DNA of 64,000 nucleotides from Chondrosia reniformis (Eukaryota > Porifera > Demospongiae > Chondrillida > Chondrillidae). Location of the stretch: positions 1,014,501 through 1,078,500 of the forward strand of contig OX359189.1 in assembly GCA_947172415.1 (NCBI GenBank), written 5' to 3'. This document shows positions 1 through 14,500 of this stretch, one piece after another; position 1 is the first letter of the stretch; every line of letters starts with the position of its first letter. The translations under genes were made by a program, and so were the position numbers. The notes below the pieces were generated by a model, which was not told where the DNA came from, made no database searches, and saw nothing but the letters and a program-made list of their open reading frames with translations.

Positions 1-660
1 AATGGAGAGATATGAAGCTAAATATTTGTGTAGGCATTCACAGACATCTATACAACATGTCCAATGGGTTTTTGAAATTTGGATGAAACTTAAAATTTGC
101 CCTATCTCTCACAATACTTTAACTTTGTATACCAGAATTTAATGTACATTGAAGGCTGTCACTCAATCAAATGGAGAGATATGAAGCTAAATATTTGTGT
201 AGGCATTCACAGACATCTATACAACATGTCCAATGGGTTTTTGAAATTTTGATGAAACTTAAAATTTGCCCTATCTCTCACAATACATTAACTTTGTATA
301 CCAGAATTTAATGTACATTGAAGGCTGTCACTCAATCAAATGGAGAGATATGAAGCTAAATCTTTGTGTCAGCATTCACAGACATCTATAGACCATCTCC
401 AATGGGTTTTTGAAATTTTGATGAAACTTAAAATTTGCCCTATCTCTCACAATACATTAACTTTGTATACCAGAATTTAATGTATATTGAAGGCTGTCAC
501 TCAATCAAATGGAGAGATATGAAGCTAAATCTTTGTGTCAGCATTCACAGACATCTATAGAACATGTCCAATGGGTTTTTAGAAATTTTGATGAAACTTA
601 AAATTTGCCCTATCTCTCACAATACATTAACTGTGTATACCAGAATTTAATGTACATCAA

Positions 661-3600
661 ATGAAGAGATATGAAGCTAAATCTTTGTGTAGGCATTCAC
701 AGACATCTATAGAACATCTCCAATGGGTTTTTGAAATTTTGATGAAACTTAAAATTTGCCCTATCTCTCACAATACATTAACTTCGTATATCAGAATTTA
801 ATGCACATTGAGGGGTGTCACTCTATCAAATGGAGAGATATGAAGCTAAATATTTGTGTAGGCATTCACAGACATCTATACAACATGTCCAATGGGTTTT
901 TGAAATTTGGATGAAACTTAAAATTTGCCCTATCTCTCACAATACTTTAACTTTGTATACCAGAATTTAATGTACATTGAAGGCTGTCACTCAATCAAAT
1001 GGAGAGATATGAAGCTAAATATTTGTGTAGGCATTCACAGACATCTATACAACATGTCCAATGGGTTTTTGAAATTTTGATGAAACTTAAAATTTGCCCT
1101 ATCTCTCACAATACATTAACTTTGTATACCAGAATTTAATGTACATTGAAGGCTGTCACTCAATCAAATGGAGAGATATGAAGCTAAATATTTGTGTAGG
1201 CATTTACAGACATCTATACTAAATGTCCAATGGGTTTTTGAAATTTTGATGAAACTTAAAATTTGCCCAATCTCTCACAATACATTAACTTCGTATATCA
1301 GAATTTAATGCACATTGAGGGGTGTCACTCTATCAAATGGAGAGATATGAAGCTAAATCTTTGTGTAGGCATTCACAGACATCTATAGAACATGTCCAAT
1401 GGGTTTTTAGAAATTTTGATGAAACTTAAAATTTGCCCTATCTCTCACAATACATTAACTGTGTATACCAGAATTTAATGTACATCAAATGGAGAGATAT
1501 GAAGCTAAATCTTTGCGTAGGCATTCACAGACATCTATAGAACATGTCAAATGGGTTTTTGAAATTTTGATGAAACTTAAAATTTGCCCTATCTCTCACC
1601 ATACATTAACTTTGTATACCAGAATTTAATGTTCATTGAGGGCTGTCGCGCCATCAAATGAAGAGATATGAAGCTAAACCTTTGTATAAACATTCACAGA
1701 CATCTATAGAACATGTCCAATGGGTTTTTGAAATTTTGATGAAACTTAAAATTTGCCCTATCTCTCACAATACTTTAACTTTGTATACCAGAATTTAATG
1801 TTCGTTGAGGGCTGTCGCGCCATCAAATGAAGAGATATGAAGCTAAACCTTTGTGTAAGCATTCACAGACATCTATAGAGCATGTCCAATGGGTTTTTAG
1901 AAATTTTGATGAAACTTAAAATTTGCCCTATTTCTCACAATATATTAACTGTGTATACCAGAATTTAATGTACATTGAAGGCTGTCACTCAATCAAATGG
2001 AGAGATATGAAGCTAAATCTTTGTGTCAGCATTCACAGACATCTATAGAACATCTCCAATGGGTTTTTGAAATTTTGATGAAACTTAAAATTTGTCCTAT
2101 CTCTGACAATACATTAACTGTGTATACCAGAATTTAATGTACATTGAAGGCTGTCACTCAATCAAATGGAGAGATATGAAGCTAAATCTTTGTGTCAGCA
2201 TTCACAGACATCTATAGAACATCTCCAATGGGTTTTTGAAATTTTGATGAAACTTAAAATTTGTCCTATCTCTCACAATACATTAACTGTGTATACCAGA
2301 ATTTAATGTACATTGAAGGCTGTCACTCAATCAAATGGAGAGATATGAAGCTAAATCTTTGTGTAGGCATTCACAGACATCTATAGAACATCTCCAATGG
2401 GTTTTTGAAATTTTGATGAAACTTAAAATTTGCCCTATCTCTCACAATACATTAACTTCGTATATCAGAATTTAATGCACATTGAGGGGTGTCACTCTAT
2501 CAAATGGAGAGATATGAAGCTAAATATTTGTGTAGGCATTCACAGACATCTATACAACATGTCCAATGGGTTTTTGAAATTTGGATGAAACTTAAAATTT
2601 GCCCTATCTCTCACAATACTTTAACTTTGTATACCAGAATTTAATGTACATTGAAGGCTGTCACTCAATCAAATGGAGAGATATGAAGCTAAATATTTGT
2701 GTAGGCATTCACAGACATCTATACAACATGTCCAATGGGTTTTTGAAATTTTGATGAAACTTAAAATTTGCCCTATCTCTCACAATACATTAACTTTGTA
2801 TACCAGAATTTAATGTACATTGAAGGCTGTCACTCAATCAAATGGAGAGATATGAAGCTAAATATTTGTGTAGGCATTTACAGACATCTATACTAAATGT
2901 CCAATGGGTTTTTGAAATTTTGATGAAACTTAAAATTTGCCCAATCTCTCACAATACATTAACTTCGTATATCAGAATTTAATGCACATTGAGGGGTGTC
3001 ACTCTATCAAATGGAGAGATATGAAGCTAAATCTTTGTGTAGGCATTCACAGACATCTATAGAACATGTCCAATGGGTTTTTAGAAATTTTGATGAAACT
3101 TAAAATTTGCCCTATCTCTCACAATACATTAACTGTGTATACCAGAATTTAATGTACATCAAATGGAGAGATATGAAGCTAAATCTTTGCGTAGGCATTC
3201 ACAGACATCTATAGAACATGTCAAATGGGTTTTTGAAATTTTGATGAAACTTAAAATTTGCCCTATCTCTCACCATACATTAACTTTGTATACCAGAATT
3301 TAATGTTCATTGAGGGCTGTCGCGCCATCAAATGAAGAGATATGAAGCTAAACCTTTGTATAAACATTCACAGACATCTATAGAACATGTCCAATGGGTT
3401 TTTGAAATTTTGATGAAACTTAAAATTTGCCCTATCTCTCACAATACTTTAACTTTGTATACCAGAATTTAATGTTCGTTGAGGGCTGTCGCGCCATCAA
3501 ATGAAGAGATATGAAGCTAAACCTTTGTGTAAGCATTCACAGACATCTATAGAGCATGTCCAATGGGTTTTTAGAAATTTTGATGAAACTTAAAATTTGC

Positions 3601-4008
3601 CCTATTTCTCACAATATATTAACTGTGTATACCAGAATTTAATGTACATTGAAGGCTGTCACTCAATCAAATGGAGAGATATGAAGCTAAATCTTTGTGT
3701 CAGCATTCACAGACATCTATAGAACATCTCCAATGGGTTTTTGAAATTTTGATGAAACTTAAAATTTGTCCTATCTCTGACAATACATTAACTGTGTATA
3801 CCAGAATTTAATGTACATTGAAGGCTGTCACTCAATCAAATGGAGAGATATGAAGCTAAATCTTTGTGTCAGCATTCACAGACATCTATAGAACATCTCC
3901 AATGGGTTTTTGAAATTTTGATGAAACTTAAAATTTGTCCTATCTCTCACAATACATTAACTGTGTATACCAGAATTTAATGTACATTGAAGGCTGTCAC
4001 TCAATCAA
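661..4008 (+). repeat. Higher-order repeat, 1674-base unit, two copies
   Basis: Bases 661-2334 are repeated at 2335-4008 with matching private variants at a constant offset of 1674. Examples are TTTGGATGAAAC (907 and 2581), CATTTACAGACATC (1201 and 2875) and AATGTTCGTTGAGG (1797 and 3471). The unit holds ten monomers of several types in fixed order. Confidence 0.9.
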
Positions 4009-4049
4009 ATGGAGAGATATGAAGCTAAATCTTTGTGTCAGCATTCACA

Positions 4050-5713
4050 GACATCTATAGAACATGTCCAATGGGTTTTTAGAAATTTTGATGAAACTTA
4101 AAATTTGCCCTATCTCTCACAATACATTAACTGTGCATACCAGAATTTAATGTACATCAAATGGAGAGATATGAAGCTAAATCTTTGTGTAGGCATTCAC
4201 AGACATCTATAGAACATGTCCAATGGGTTTTTGAAATTTTGATGAAACTTAAAATTTGCCCTATCTCTCACAATACATTAACTTTGTATCCCAGAATTTA
4301 ATGTATATTGAAGGCTGTCACTCAATCAAATGGAGAGATATGAAGCTAAATCTTTGTGTCAGCATTCACAGACATCTATAGAACATCTCCAATGGGTTTT
4401 TGAAATTTTGATGGAACTTAAAATTTGCCCTATATATCTCTCACAATACATTAACTTTGTATACCAGAATTTAATGTATATTGAAGGCTGTAACTCAATC
4501 AAATGGAGAGATATGAAGCTAAATATTTGTGTAGGCATTCACAGACATCTATACAACATGTCCAATGGGTTTTTGAAATTTTGATGAAACTTAAAATTTG
4601 CCCTATCTCTCACAATACTTTAACTTTGTATACCAGAATTTAATGTACATTGAAGGCTGTCACTCAATCAAATGGAGAGATATGAAGCTAAATATTTGTG
4701 TAGGCATTTACAGACATCTATACTAAATGTCCAATGGGTTTTTGAAATTTTGATGAAACTTAAAATTTGCCCTATCTCTCACAATACATTAACTTCGTAT
4801 ATCAGACTTTAATGCACATTGAGGGGTGTCACTCTATCAAATGGAGAGATATGAAGCTAAATCTTTGTGTAGGCATTCACAGACATCTATAGAACATGTC
4901 CAATGGGTTTTTAGAAATTTTGATGAAACTTAAAATTTGCCCTATCTCTCACAATACATTAACTGTGCATACCAGAATTTAATGTACATCAAATGGAGAG
5001 ATATGAAGCTAAATCTTTGTGTAGGCATTCACAGACATCTATAGAACATGTCCAATGGGTTTTTGAAATTTTGATGAAACTTAAAATTTGCCCTATCTCT
5101 CACAATACATTAACTTTGTATCCCAGAATTTAATGTATATTGAAGGCTGTCACTCAATCAAATGGAGAGATATGAAGCTAAATCTTTGTGTCAGCATTCA
5201 CAGACATCTATAGAACATCTCCAATGGGTTTTTGAAATTTTGATGGAACTTAAAATTTGCCCTATATATCTCTCACAATACTTTAACTTTGTATACCAGA
5301 ATTTAATGTATATTGAAGGCTGTCACTCAATCAAATGGAGAGATATGAAGCTAAATATTTGTGTAGGCATTCACAGACATCTATACAACATGTCCAATGG
5401 GTTTTTGAAATTTTGATGAAACTTAAAATTTGCCCTATCTCTCACAATACTTTAACTTTGTATACCAGAATTTAATGTACATTGAAGGCTGTCACTCAAT
5501 CAAATGGAGAGATATGAAGCTAAATATTTGTGTAGGCATTTACAGACATCTATACTAAATGTCCAATGGGTTTTTGAAATTTTGATGAAACTTAAAATTT
5601 GCCCTATCTCTCACAATACATTAACTTCGTATATCAGAATTTAATGTACATTGAGGGGTGTCACTCTATCAAATGGAGAGATATGAAGCTAAATCTTTGT
5701 GTAGGCATTCACA
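4050..5713 (+). repeat. Higher-order repeat, 832-base unit, two copies
   Basis: The private variants GTGCATACC (4133 and 4965) and the 4-base TATA insertion monomer (about 4430 and 5262) recur at an offset of 832, about five monomers. Unit edges are approximate. Confidence 0.8.
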
Positions 5714-6718
5714 GACATCTATAGAACATGTCCAATGGGTTTTTAGAAATTTTGATGAAACTTAAAATTTGCCCTATCTCTCACAATACATTAACTGTGT
5801 ATACCAGAATTTAATGTACATTGAGGGCTGTCACTCTATCAAATTGAGAGATATGAAGCTACATTTTTGTGTCAGCATTCACAGACATCTATAGAACATC
5901 TCCAATGGGTTTTTGAAATTTTGATGAAACTTAAAATTTGCCCTATCTCTCACAATACATTAACTTCGTATATCAGAATTTAATGTACATTGAGGGGTGT
6001 CACTCTATCAAATGGAGAGATATGAAGCTAAATCTTTGTGTAGGCATTCACAGACATCTATAGAACATGTCCAATGGGTTTTTAGAAATTTTGATGAAAC
6101 TTAAAATTTGCCCTATCTCTCACAATACATTAACTGTGTATACCAGAATTTAATGTACATTGAGGGCTGTCACTCTATCAAATTGAGAGATATGAAGCTA
6201 CATTTTTGTGTCAGCATTCACAGACATCTATAGAACATCTCCAATGGGTTTTTGAAATTTTGATGAAACTTAAAATTTGCCCTATCTCTCACAATACATT
6301 AACTGTGTATACCAGAATTTAATGTACATCAAATGGAGAGATATGAAGCTAAATCTTTGTGTAGGCATTCACAGACATCTATACAAAATGTCCAATGGGT
6401 TTTTGAAATTTTGATGAAACTTAAAATTTGCCCTATCTCTCACAATACATTAACTTTGTATACCAGAATTTAATGTTCATTGAGGGCTGTCGCGCCATCA
6501 AATGAAGAGATATGAAGCTAAACCTTTGTATAAACATTCACAGACATCTATAGAACATGTCCAATGGGTTTTTGAAATTTTGATGAAACTTAAAATTTGC
6601 CCTATCTCTCACAATACATTAACTGTGTATACCAGAATTTAATCTACATTGAAGGCTGTCACGCCATCAAATGGAGAGATATGAAGCTACATCTTTGTGT
6701 CAGCATTCACAGACATCT

Positions 6719-7777
6719 AATATAACCGGCCTAGTTGAAATATCGATCATAGACATTAATATCGTACAGGCGATAAATATCGGACCTCTCACTATTTCTA
6801 GTTTTCTGTATCATGAAAAGTCGCTCTCCTCCCTCCACCAAGACACATACAGGCTTTTATCCATTTGCCACAGTTTTGAGATGTATTGGAAATACTGCGT
6901 ATGTGTGTAAAATTGCTTGGAACGATTCACTGGTCTGGAATTAAAGTGGAATAAATTGACGATTTCTCGAAAATAATTGGGATCAGAAATGTCGTTCTCC
7001 TCGGCCCATCAAGACACTTAAAGGATTTTATTCGATTTTCCCAGTTTTCAGGTGAACCACTAATACTGCCTATGTCTTTAAACTTGCTTGAAACAATTCA
7101 CTGATCTGGAAATAACGAGAAATATATTAAAAAAGGTCCCAACCACAACCGTTTTCTTTGGACAAAACTTCGTATAAATAGAAGCGAAAAACCTTATATA
7201 GTAGGCCTACCTGGACACATCTCTATGGTGGTTGCGGTTCCCATAGAGGTTGGTAGCGCTTAGACTCTGAAGCTGTCTCCTAATCGGTTGGTGCCATAGA
7301 GACGTGCTCACCAATAATCCGGATTTCGGGGGGGTTCCACGTAATGTGGGATTGGCATCTGATATCTTAGGATTCATATGAGTCGGCCATATCGAGAAGA
7401 ACTGGTTCTTCTCACGCAAGTGACACCCAAAGCTCAACTCGGCAGAGCGTTACCACCGATCCCGGCCTATGAGCGTCGTGGATGGTAGCGTTCGGTATGG
7501 TCCAACATTTTTTCTTTGGAGTTTCGTTGGCTGTCGATTGACGAAATTTCACTTTAACGAGATCCATATAAAATATATGGATAGATAGTACTTCAATAAC
7601 AATCAAGTACTACACAGTGCATATCCCTATGTATAAAAAATTGGAAAGTATTCTAGATTTTCAGATATAGTATGGATTTTTATCTTTATTATAATATTAT
7701 ACCTTCTAACGGTCGGCCATATATAGCATTACGCAATTTTCTCTAACAACAACAGTACATTAGCTGTACTTCTGTAA
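6719..7777 (+). repeat. Embedded 1059-base element, copy 1
   Basis: Non-satellite sequence starting AATATAACCGGCC and ending TTCTGTAA. It joins the satellite after CAGACATCT and before CTCTATCAAATGGCG, so about 112 bases of a monomer are missing and no target-site duplication is visible. Inside are a diverged 171-base tandem pair (6821 and 6992), a GC-richer hairpin-rich part (7201-7480) and short minus-strand open frames (7207-7437 and 7412-7606) that match nothing I know. Strand is arbitrary. Confidence 0.92.
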
Positions 7778-10534
7778 CTCTATCAAATGGCGAGATATGA
7801 AGCTAAATCTTTGTGTCAGCATTCACAGACATCCTATAGAGAATGTCCAATGGGTTTTTGAAATTTTGATGAAACTTAAAATTTGCCCTATCTCTCACAA
7901 TACATTAACTTCGTATATCAGAATTTAATGCACATTGAGGGCTGTCACTCTATCAAATGGAGAGATATATATGAAGCTAAATCTTTGTAGGCATTCACAG
8001 ACACCTATAGAACATGTCCAATGGGTTTTTAGAAATTTTGATGAAACTTAAAATTTGCCCTATCTCTCACCATACATTAACTGTGTATACCAGAATTTAA
8101 TATACATTGAAGGCTGTCACTCAATCAAATGGAGAGATATGAAGCTAAATCTTTGTGTCAGCATTCACAGACATCTATAGAACATCTCCAATGGGTTTTT
8201 GAAATTTTGATGAAACTTAAAATTTGCCCTATCTCTCACAATACATTAACTTCGTATATCAGAATTTAATGCACATTGAGGGCTGTCACTTTATCAAATG
8301 GAGAGATATATATGAAGCTAAATCTTTGTAGGCATTCACAGACATCTATAGAACATGTCCAATGGGTTTTTAGAAATTTTGATGAAACTTAAAATTTGCC
8401 CTATCTCTCACAATATATTATATATAACTGTGTATACCAGAATTTAATGTACATTGAAGGCTGTCACTCAATCAAATGGAGAGATATGAAGCTAAATCTT
8501 TGTGTCAGCATTCACAGACATCTATAGAACATCTCCAATGGGTTTTTGAAATTTTGATGAAACTTAAAATTTGTCCTATCTCTCACAATACATTAACTGT
8601 GTATACCAGAATTTAATGTACACTGAAGGCTGTCACTCAATCAAATGGAGAGATATGAAGCTAAATCTTTGTGTCAGCATTCACAGACATCTATAGAACA
8701 TCTCCAATGGGTTTTTGAAATTTTGATGAAACTTAAAATTTGTCCTATCTCTCACAATACATTAACTGTGTATACCAGAATTTAATGTACACTGAAGGCT
8801 GTCACTCAATCAAATGGAGAGATATGAAGCTAAATCTTTGTGTCAGCATTCACAGACATCTATAGAACATCTCCAATGGGTTTTTGAAATTTTGATGAAA
8901 CTTAAAATTTGCCCTATCTCTCACAATACATTAACTGTGTATACCAGAATTTAATGCACATTGAGGGCTGTCACTCTATCAAATTGAGAGATATGAAGCT
9001 ACATTTTTGTGTCAGCATTCACAGACATCTATACAACATGTCCAATGGGTTTTTGAAATTTTGATGAAACTTAAAATTTGCCCTATCTCTCACAATACTT
9101 TAACTTTGTATATCAGAATTTAATGTACATTGAAGGCTGTCACTCAATCAAATGGAGAGATATGAAGCTAAATATTTGTGTAGGCATTCACAGACATCTA
9201 TAGAACATCTCCAATGGGTTTTTGAAATTTTGATGAAACTTAAAATTTGCCCTATCTCTCACAATACATTAACTTTGCATACCAGAATTTAATGTTCGTT
9301 GAGGGCTGTCACGCCATCAAATGAAGAGATATGAAGCTAAACCTTTGTGTAAGCATTCACAGACATCTATAGAGCATGTCCAATGGGTTTTTAGAAATTT
9401 TGATGAAACTTAAAATTTGCCCTATCTCTCACAATATATTAACTGTGTATACCAGAATTTAATGTACATTGAAGGCTGTCACTCAATCAAATGGAGAGAT
9501 ATGAAGCTAAATCTTTGTGTCAGCATTCACAGACATCTATAGAACTTCTCCAATGGGTTTTTGAAATTTTGATGAAACTTAAAATTTGTCCTATCTCTCA
9601 CAATACATTAACTGTGTATACCAGAATTTAATGTACATTGAAGGCTGTCTCTCAATCAAATGGAGAGATATGAAGCTAAATCTTTGTGTCAGCATTCACA
9701 GACATCTATAGAACATCCCCAATGGGTTTTTGAAATTTTGATGAAACTTAAAATTTGTCCTATCTCTCACAATACATTAACTGTGTATACCAGAATTTAA
9801 TGTACATTGAGGGCTGTCACTCTATCAAATTGAGAGATATGAAGCTACATTTTTGTGTCAGCATTCACAGACATCTATAGAACATCTCCAATGGGTTTTT
9901 GAAATTTTGATGAAACTTAAAATTTGTCCTATCTCTCACAATACATTAACTGTGTATACCAGAATTTAATGTACATTGAGGGCTGTCACTCTATCAAATT
10001 GAGAGATATGAAGCTACATTTTTGTGTCAGCATTCACAGACATCTATAGAACATCTCCAATGGGTTTTTGAAATTTTGATGAAACTTAAAATTTGCCCTA
10101 TCTCTCACAATACATTAACTGTGTATACCAGAATTTAATGTACATCAAATGGAGAGATATGAAGCTAAATCTTTGTGTAGGCATTCACAGACATCTATAC
10201 AAAATGTCCAATGGGTTTTTGAAATTTTGATGAAACTTAAAATTTGCCCTATCTCTCACAATACATTAACTTTGTATACCAGAATTTAATGTTCATTGAG
10301 GGCTGTCGCGCCATCAAATGAAGAGATATGAAGCTAAACCTTTGTATAAACATTCACAGACATCTATAGAACATGTCCAATGGGTTTTTGAAATTTTGAT
10401 GAAACTTAAAATTTGCCCTATCTCTCACAATACATTAACTGTGTATACCAGAATTTAATCTACATTGAAGGCTGTCACGCCATCAAATGGAGAGATATGA
10501 AGCTACATCTTTGTGTCAGCATTCACAGACATCT
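7778..10534 (+). repeat. Satellite array, segment 2
   Basis: 2757 bases of the same monomer between element copies 1 and 2. The first monomer has the private ATGGCGAG start and ATCCTATAGAGAATG; the second has GAGAGATATATATGAAG and TTTGTAGGC. A local TATATATA expansion is at about 8414-8424. Confidence 0.95.
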
Positions 10535-11593
10535 AATATAACCGGCCTAGTTGAAATATCGATCATAGACATTAATATCGTACAGGCGATAAATATCGGA
10601 CCTCTCACTATTTCTAGTTTTCTGTATCATGAAAAGTCGCTCTCCTCCCTCCACCAAGACACATACAGGCTTTTATCCATTTGCCACAGTTTTGAGATGT
10701 ATTGGAAATACTGCGTATGTGTGTAAAATTGCTTGGAACGATTCACTGGTCTGGAATTAAAGTGGAATAAATTGACGATTTCTCGAAAATAATTGGGATC
10801 AGAAATGTCGTTCTCCTCGGCCCATCAAGACACTTAAAGGATTTTATTCGATTTTCCCAGTTTTCAGGTGAACCACTAATACTGCCTATGTCTTTAAACT
10901 TGCTTGAAACAATTCACTGATCTGGAAATAACGAGAAATATATTAAAAAAGGTCCCAACCACAACCGTTTTCTTTGGACAAAACTTCGTATAAATAGAAG
11001 CGAAAAACCTTATATAGTAGGCCTACCTGGACACATCTCTATGGTGGTTGCGGTTCCCATAGAGGTTGGTAGCGCTTAGACTCTGAAGCTGTCTCCTAAT
11101 CGGTTGGTGCCATAGAGACGTGCTCACCAATAATCCGGATTTCGGGGGGGTTCCACGTAATGTGGGATTGGCATCTGATATCTTAGGATTCATATGAGTC
11201 GGCCATATCGAGAAGAACTGGTTCTTCTCACGCAAGTGACACCCAAAGCTCAACTCGGCAGAGCGTTACCACCGATCCCGGCCTATGAGCGTCGTGGATG
11301 GTAGCGTTCGGTATGGTCCAACATTTTTTCTTTGGAGTTTCGTTGGCTGTCGATTGACGAAATTTCACTTTAACGAGATCCATATAAAATATATGGATAG
11401 ATAGTACTTCAATAACAATCAAGTACTACACAGTGCATATCCCTATGTATAAAAAATTGGAAAGTATTCTAGATTTTCAGATATAGTATGGATTTTTATC
11501 TTTATTATAATATTATACCTTCTAACGGTCGGCCATATATAGCATTACGCAATTTTCTCTAACAACAACAGTACATTAGCTGTACTTCTGTAA
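10535..11593 (+). repeat. Embedded 1059-base element, copy 2
   Basis: Appears identical by eye to copy 1 at an offset of 3816, including the flanking satellite for several hundred bases on both sides. Confidence 0.92.
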
Positions 11594-14500
11594 CTCTATC
11601 AAATGGCGAGATATGAAGCTAAATCTTTGTGTCAGCATTCACAGACATCCTATAGAGAATGTCCAATGGGTTTTTGAAATTTTGATGAAACTTAAAATTT
11701 GCCCTATCTCTCACAATACATTAACTTCGTATATCAGAATTTAATGCACATTGAGGGCTGTCACTCTATCAAATGGAGAGATATATATGAAGCTAAATCT
11801 TTGTAGGCATTCACAGACACCTATAGAACATGTCCAATGGGTTTTTAGAAATTTTGATGAAACTTAAAATTTGCCCTATCTCTCACCATACATTAACTGT
11901 GTATACCAGAATTTAATATACATTGAAGGCTGTCACTCAATCAAATGGAGAGATATGAAGCTAAATCTTTGTGTCAGCATTCACAGACATCTATAGAACA
12001 TCTCCAATGGGTTTTTGAAATTTTGATGAAACTTAAAATTTGCCCTATCTCTCACAATACATTAACTTTGTATACCAGAATTTAATGTTCGTTGAGGGCT
12101 GTCACGCCATCAAATGAAGAGATATGAAGCTAAACCTTTGTGCAAGCATTCACAGACATCTATACAAAATGTCCAATGGGTTTTTAGAAATTTTGATGAA
12201 ACTTACAATTTGCCCTATCTCTCACAATACATTAACTGTGTATACCAGAGTTTAATGTACACTGAAGGCTGTCACTCAATCAAATGGAGAGATATGAAGC
12301 TAAATCTTTGTGTCAGCATTCACAGACATCTATAGAACATCTCCAATGGGTTTTTGAAATTTTGATGAAACTTAAAATTTGTCCTATCTCTCACAATACA
12401 TTAACTGTGTATACCAGAATTTAATGTACACTGAAGGCTGTCACTCAATCAAATGGAGAGATATGAAGCTAAATCTTTGTGTCAGCATTCACAGACATCT
12501 ATAGAACTTCTCCAATGGGTTTTTGAAATTTTGATGAAACTTAAAATTTGCCCTATCTCTCACAATACATTAACTGTGTATACCAGAATTTAATGTACAT
12601 TGAGGGCTGTCACTCTATCAAATGGAGAGATATGAAGCTACATTTTTGTGTCAGCATTCACAGACATCTATACAACATCTCCAATGGGTTTTTGAAATTT
12701 TGATGAAACTTAAAATTTGCCTTATCTCTCACAATACATTAACTTTGTATACCAGAATTTAATGTATATTGAAGGCTGTCACTCAATCAAATGGAGAGAT
12801 ATGAAGCTAAATATTTGTGTAGGCATTCACAGACATCTATAGAACATGTCCAATGGGTTTTTGAAATTTTGATGAAACTTAAAATTTGCCCTATATATCT
12901 CTCACAATACTTTAACTTTGTATACCAGAATTTAATGTACATTGAAGGCTGTCACTCAATCAAATGGAGAGATATGAAGCCAAATATTTGTATAGGCATT
13001 TACAGACATCTATACAAAATGTCCAATGGGTTTTTGAAATTTTGATGAAACTTAAAATTTGCCCTATCTCTCACAATACATTAACTGTGTATATCAGAAT
13101 TTAATGTACACTGAAGGCTGTCACTCAATCAAATGGAGAGATATGAAGCTAAATCTTTGTGTCAGCATTCACAGACATCTATAGAACTTCTCCAATGGGT
13201 TTTTGAAATTTTGATGAAACTTAAAATTTGCCCTATCTCTCACAATACATTAACTTTGTATACCAGAATTTAATGTTCGTTGAGGGCTGTCACGCCATCA
13301 AATGAAGAGATATGAAGCTAAACCTTTGTGCAAGCATTCACAGACATCTATACAAAATGTCCAATGGGTTTTTAGAAATTTTGATGAAACTTACAATTTG
13401 CCCTATCTCTCACAATACATTAACTGTGTATACCAGAGTTTAATGTACACTGAAGGCTGTCACTCAATCAAATGGAGAGATATGAAGCTAAATCTTTGTG
13501 TCAGCATTCACAGACATCTATAGAACATCTCCAATGGGTTTTTGAAATTTTGATGAAACTTAAAATTTGTCCTATCTCTCACAATACATTAACTGTGTAT
13601 ACCAGAATTTAATGTACACTGAAGGCTGTCACTCAATCAAATGGAGAGATATGAAGCTAAATCTTTGTGTCAGCATTCACAGACATCTATAGAACTTCTC
13701 CAATGGGTTTTTGAAATTTTGATGAAACTTAAAATTTGCCCTATCTCTCACAATACATTAACTGTGTATACCAGAATTTAATGTACATTGAGGGCTGTCA
13801 CTCTATCAAATGGAGAGATATGAAGCTACATTTTTGTGTCAGCATTCACAGACATCTATACAACATCTCCAATGGGTTTTTGAAATTTTGATGAAACTTA
13901 AAATTTGCCTTATCTCTCACAATACATTAACTTTGTATACCAGAATTTAATGTATATTGAAGGCTGTCACTCAATCAAATGGAGAGATATGAAGCTAAAT
14001 ATTTGTGTAGGCATTCACAGACATCTATAGAACATGTCCAATGGGTTTTTGAAATTTTGATGAAACTTAAAATTTGCCCTATATATCTCTCACAATACTT
14101 TAACTTTGTATACCAGAATTTAATGTACATTGAAGGCTGTCACTCAATCAAATGGAGAGATATGAAGCCAAATATTTGTATAGGCATTTACAGACATCTA
14201 TACAAAATGTCCAATGGGTTTTTGAAATTTTGATGAAACTTAAAATTTGCCCTATCTCTCACAATACATTAACTGTGTATATCAGAATTTAATGTACACT
14301 GAAGGCTGTCACTCAATCAAATGGAGAGATATGAAGCTAAATCTTTGTGTCAGCATTCACAGACATCTATAGAACTTCTCCAATGGGTTTTTGAAATTTT
14401 GATGAAACTTAAAATTTGCCCTATCTCTCACAATACATTAACTTTGTATACCAGAATTTAATGTATATTGAAGGCTGTCACTCAATCAAATGGAGAGATA

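Larger units (their letters stand above)
1..6718 (+). repeat. Satellite array, segment 1 (about 40 monomers of about 169 bases)
   Basis: Head-to-tail monomers start at nearly constant spacing (ATGGAGAGAT at 2, 171, 340, 509). Length variants are 152 (loss of about 17 bases near the end, first seen in the monomer that starts at 509), 170 (TTTTTAG for TTTTTG) and 173 (extra TATA before CTCTCAC). Monomer types are recognised by position 25-45 (ATATTTGTGTAGG, ATCTTTGTGTCAG, ACCTTTGTATAAAC) and by the end (CTCAATCAAATGG, GCGCCATCAAATGAAG, CTCTATCAAATTGAG). Open frames of up to 84 codons here are by-products of monomer repetition. Confidence 0.97.

Noticed and set aside
6671..6910. Plus-strand 79-codon open frame across the satellite/element junction
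   Set aside because: It starts in a satellite monomer and runs into the element. It looks like a chance frame that recurs because the junction was amplified.
7207..7370. Resemblance to U1 snRNA (CTACCTGG near one end, CCGGAT further on)
   Set aside because: No U1-70K loop motif, no Sm site at the right place and no matching overall stem order. The short matches are at chance level.
7522..7538. Partial CENP-B-box-like string (TTTCGTTGG)
   Set aside because: Only the TTCG core fits. The required A at position 10 and CGGG at 13-16 are absent, and it is in the element, not the satellite monomer.
7207..7606. Minus-strand open frames of 76 and 64 codons in the embedded element, seen in all seven copies
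   Set aside because: They overlap in different frames and resemble no protein I know. The copies are so alike that conservation says nothing about selection.
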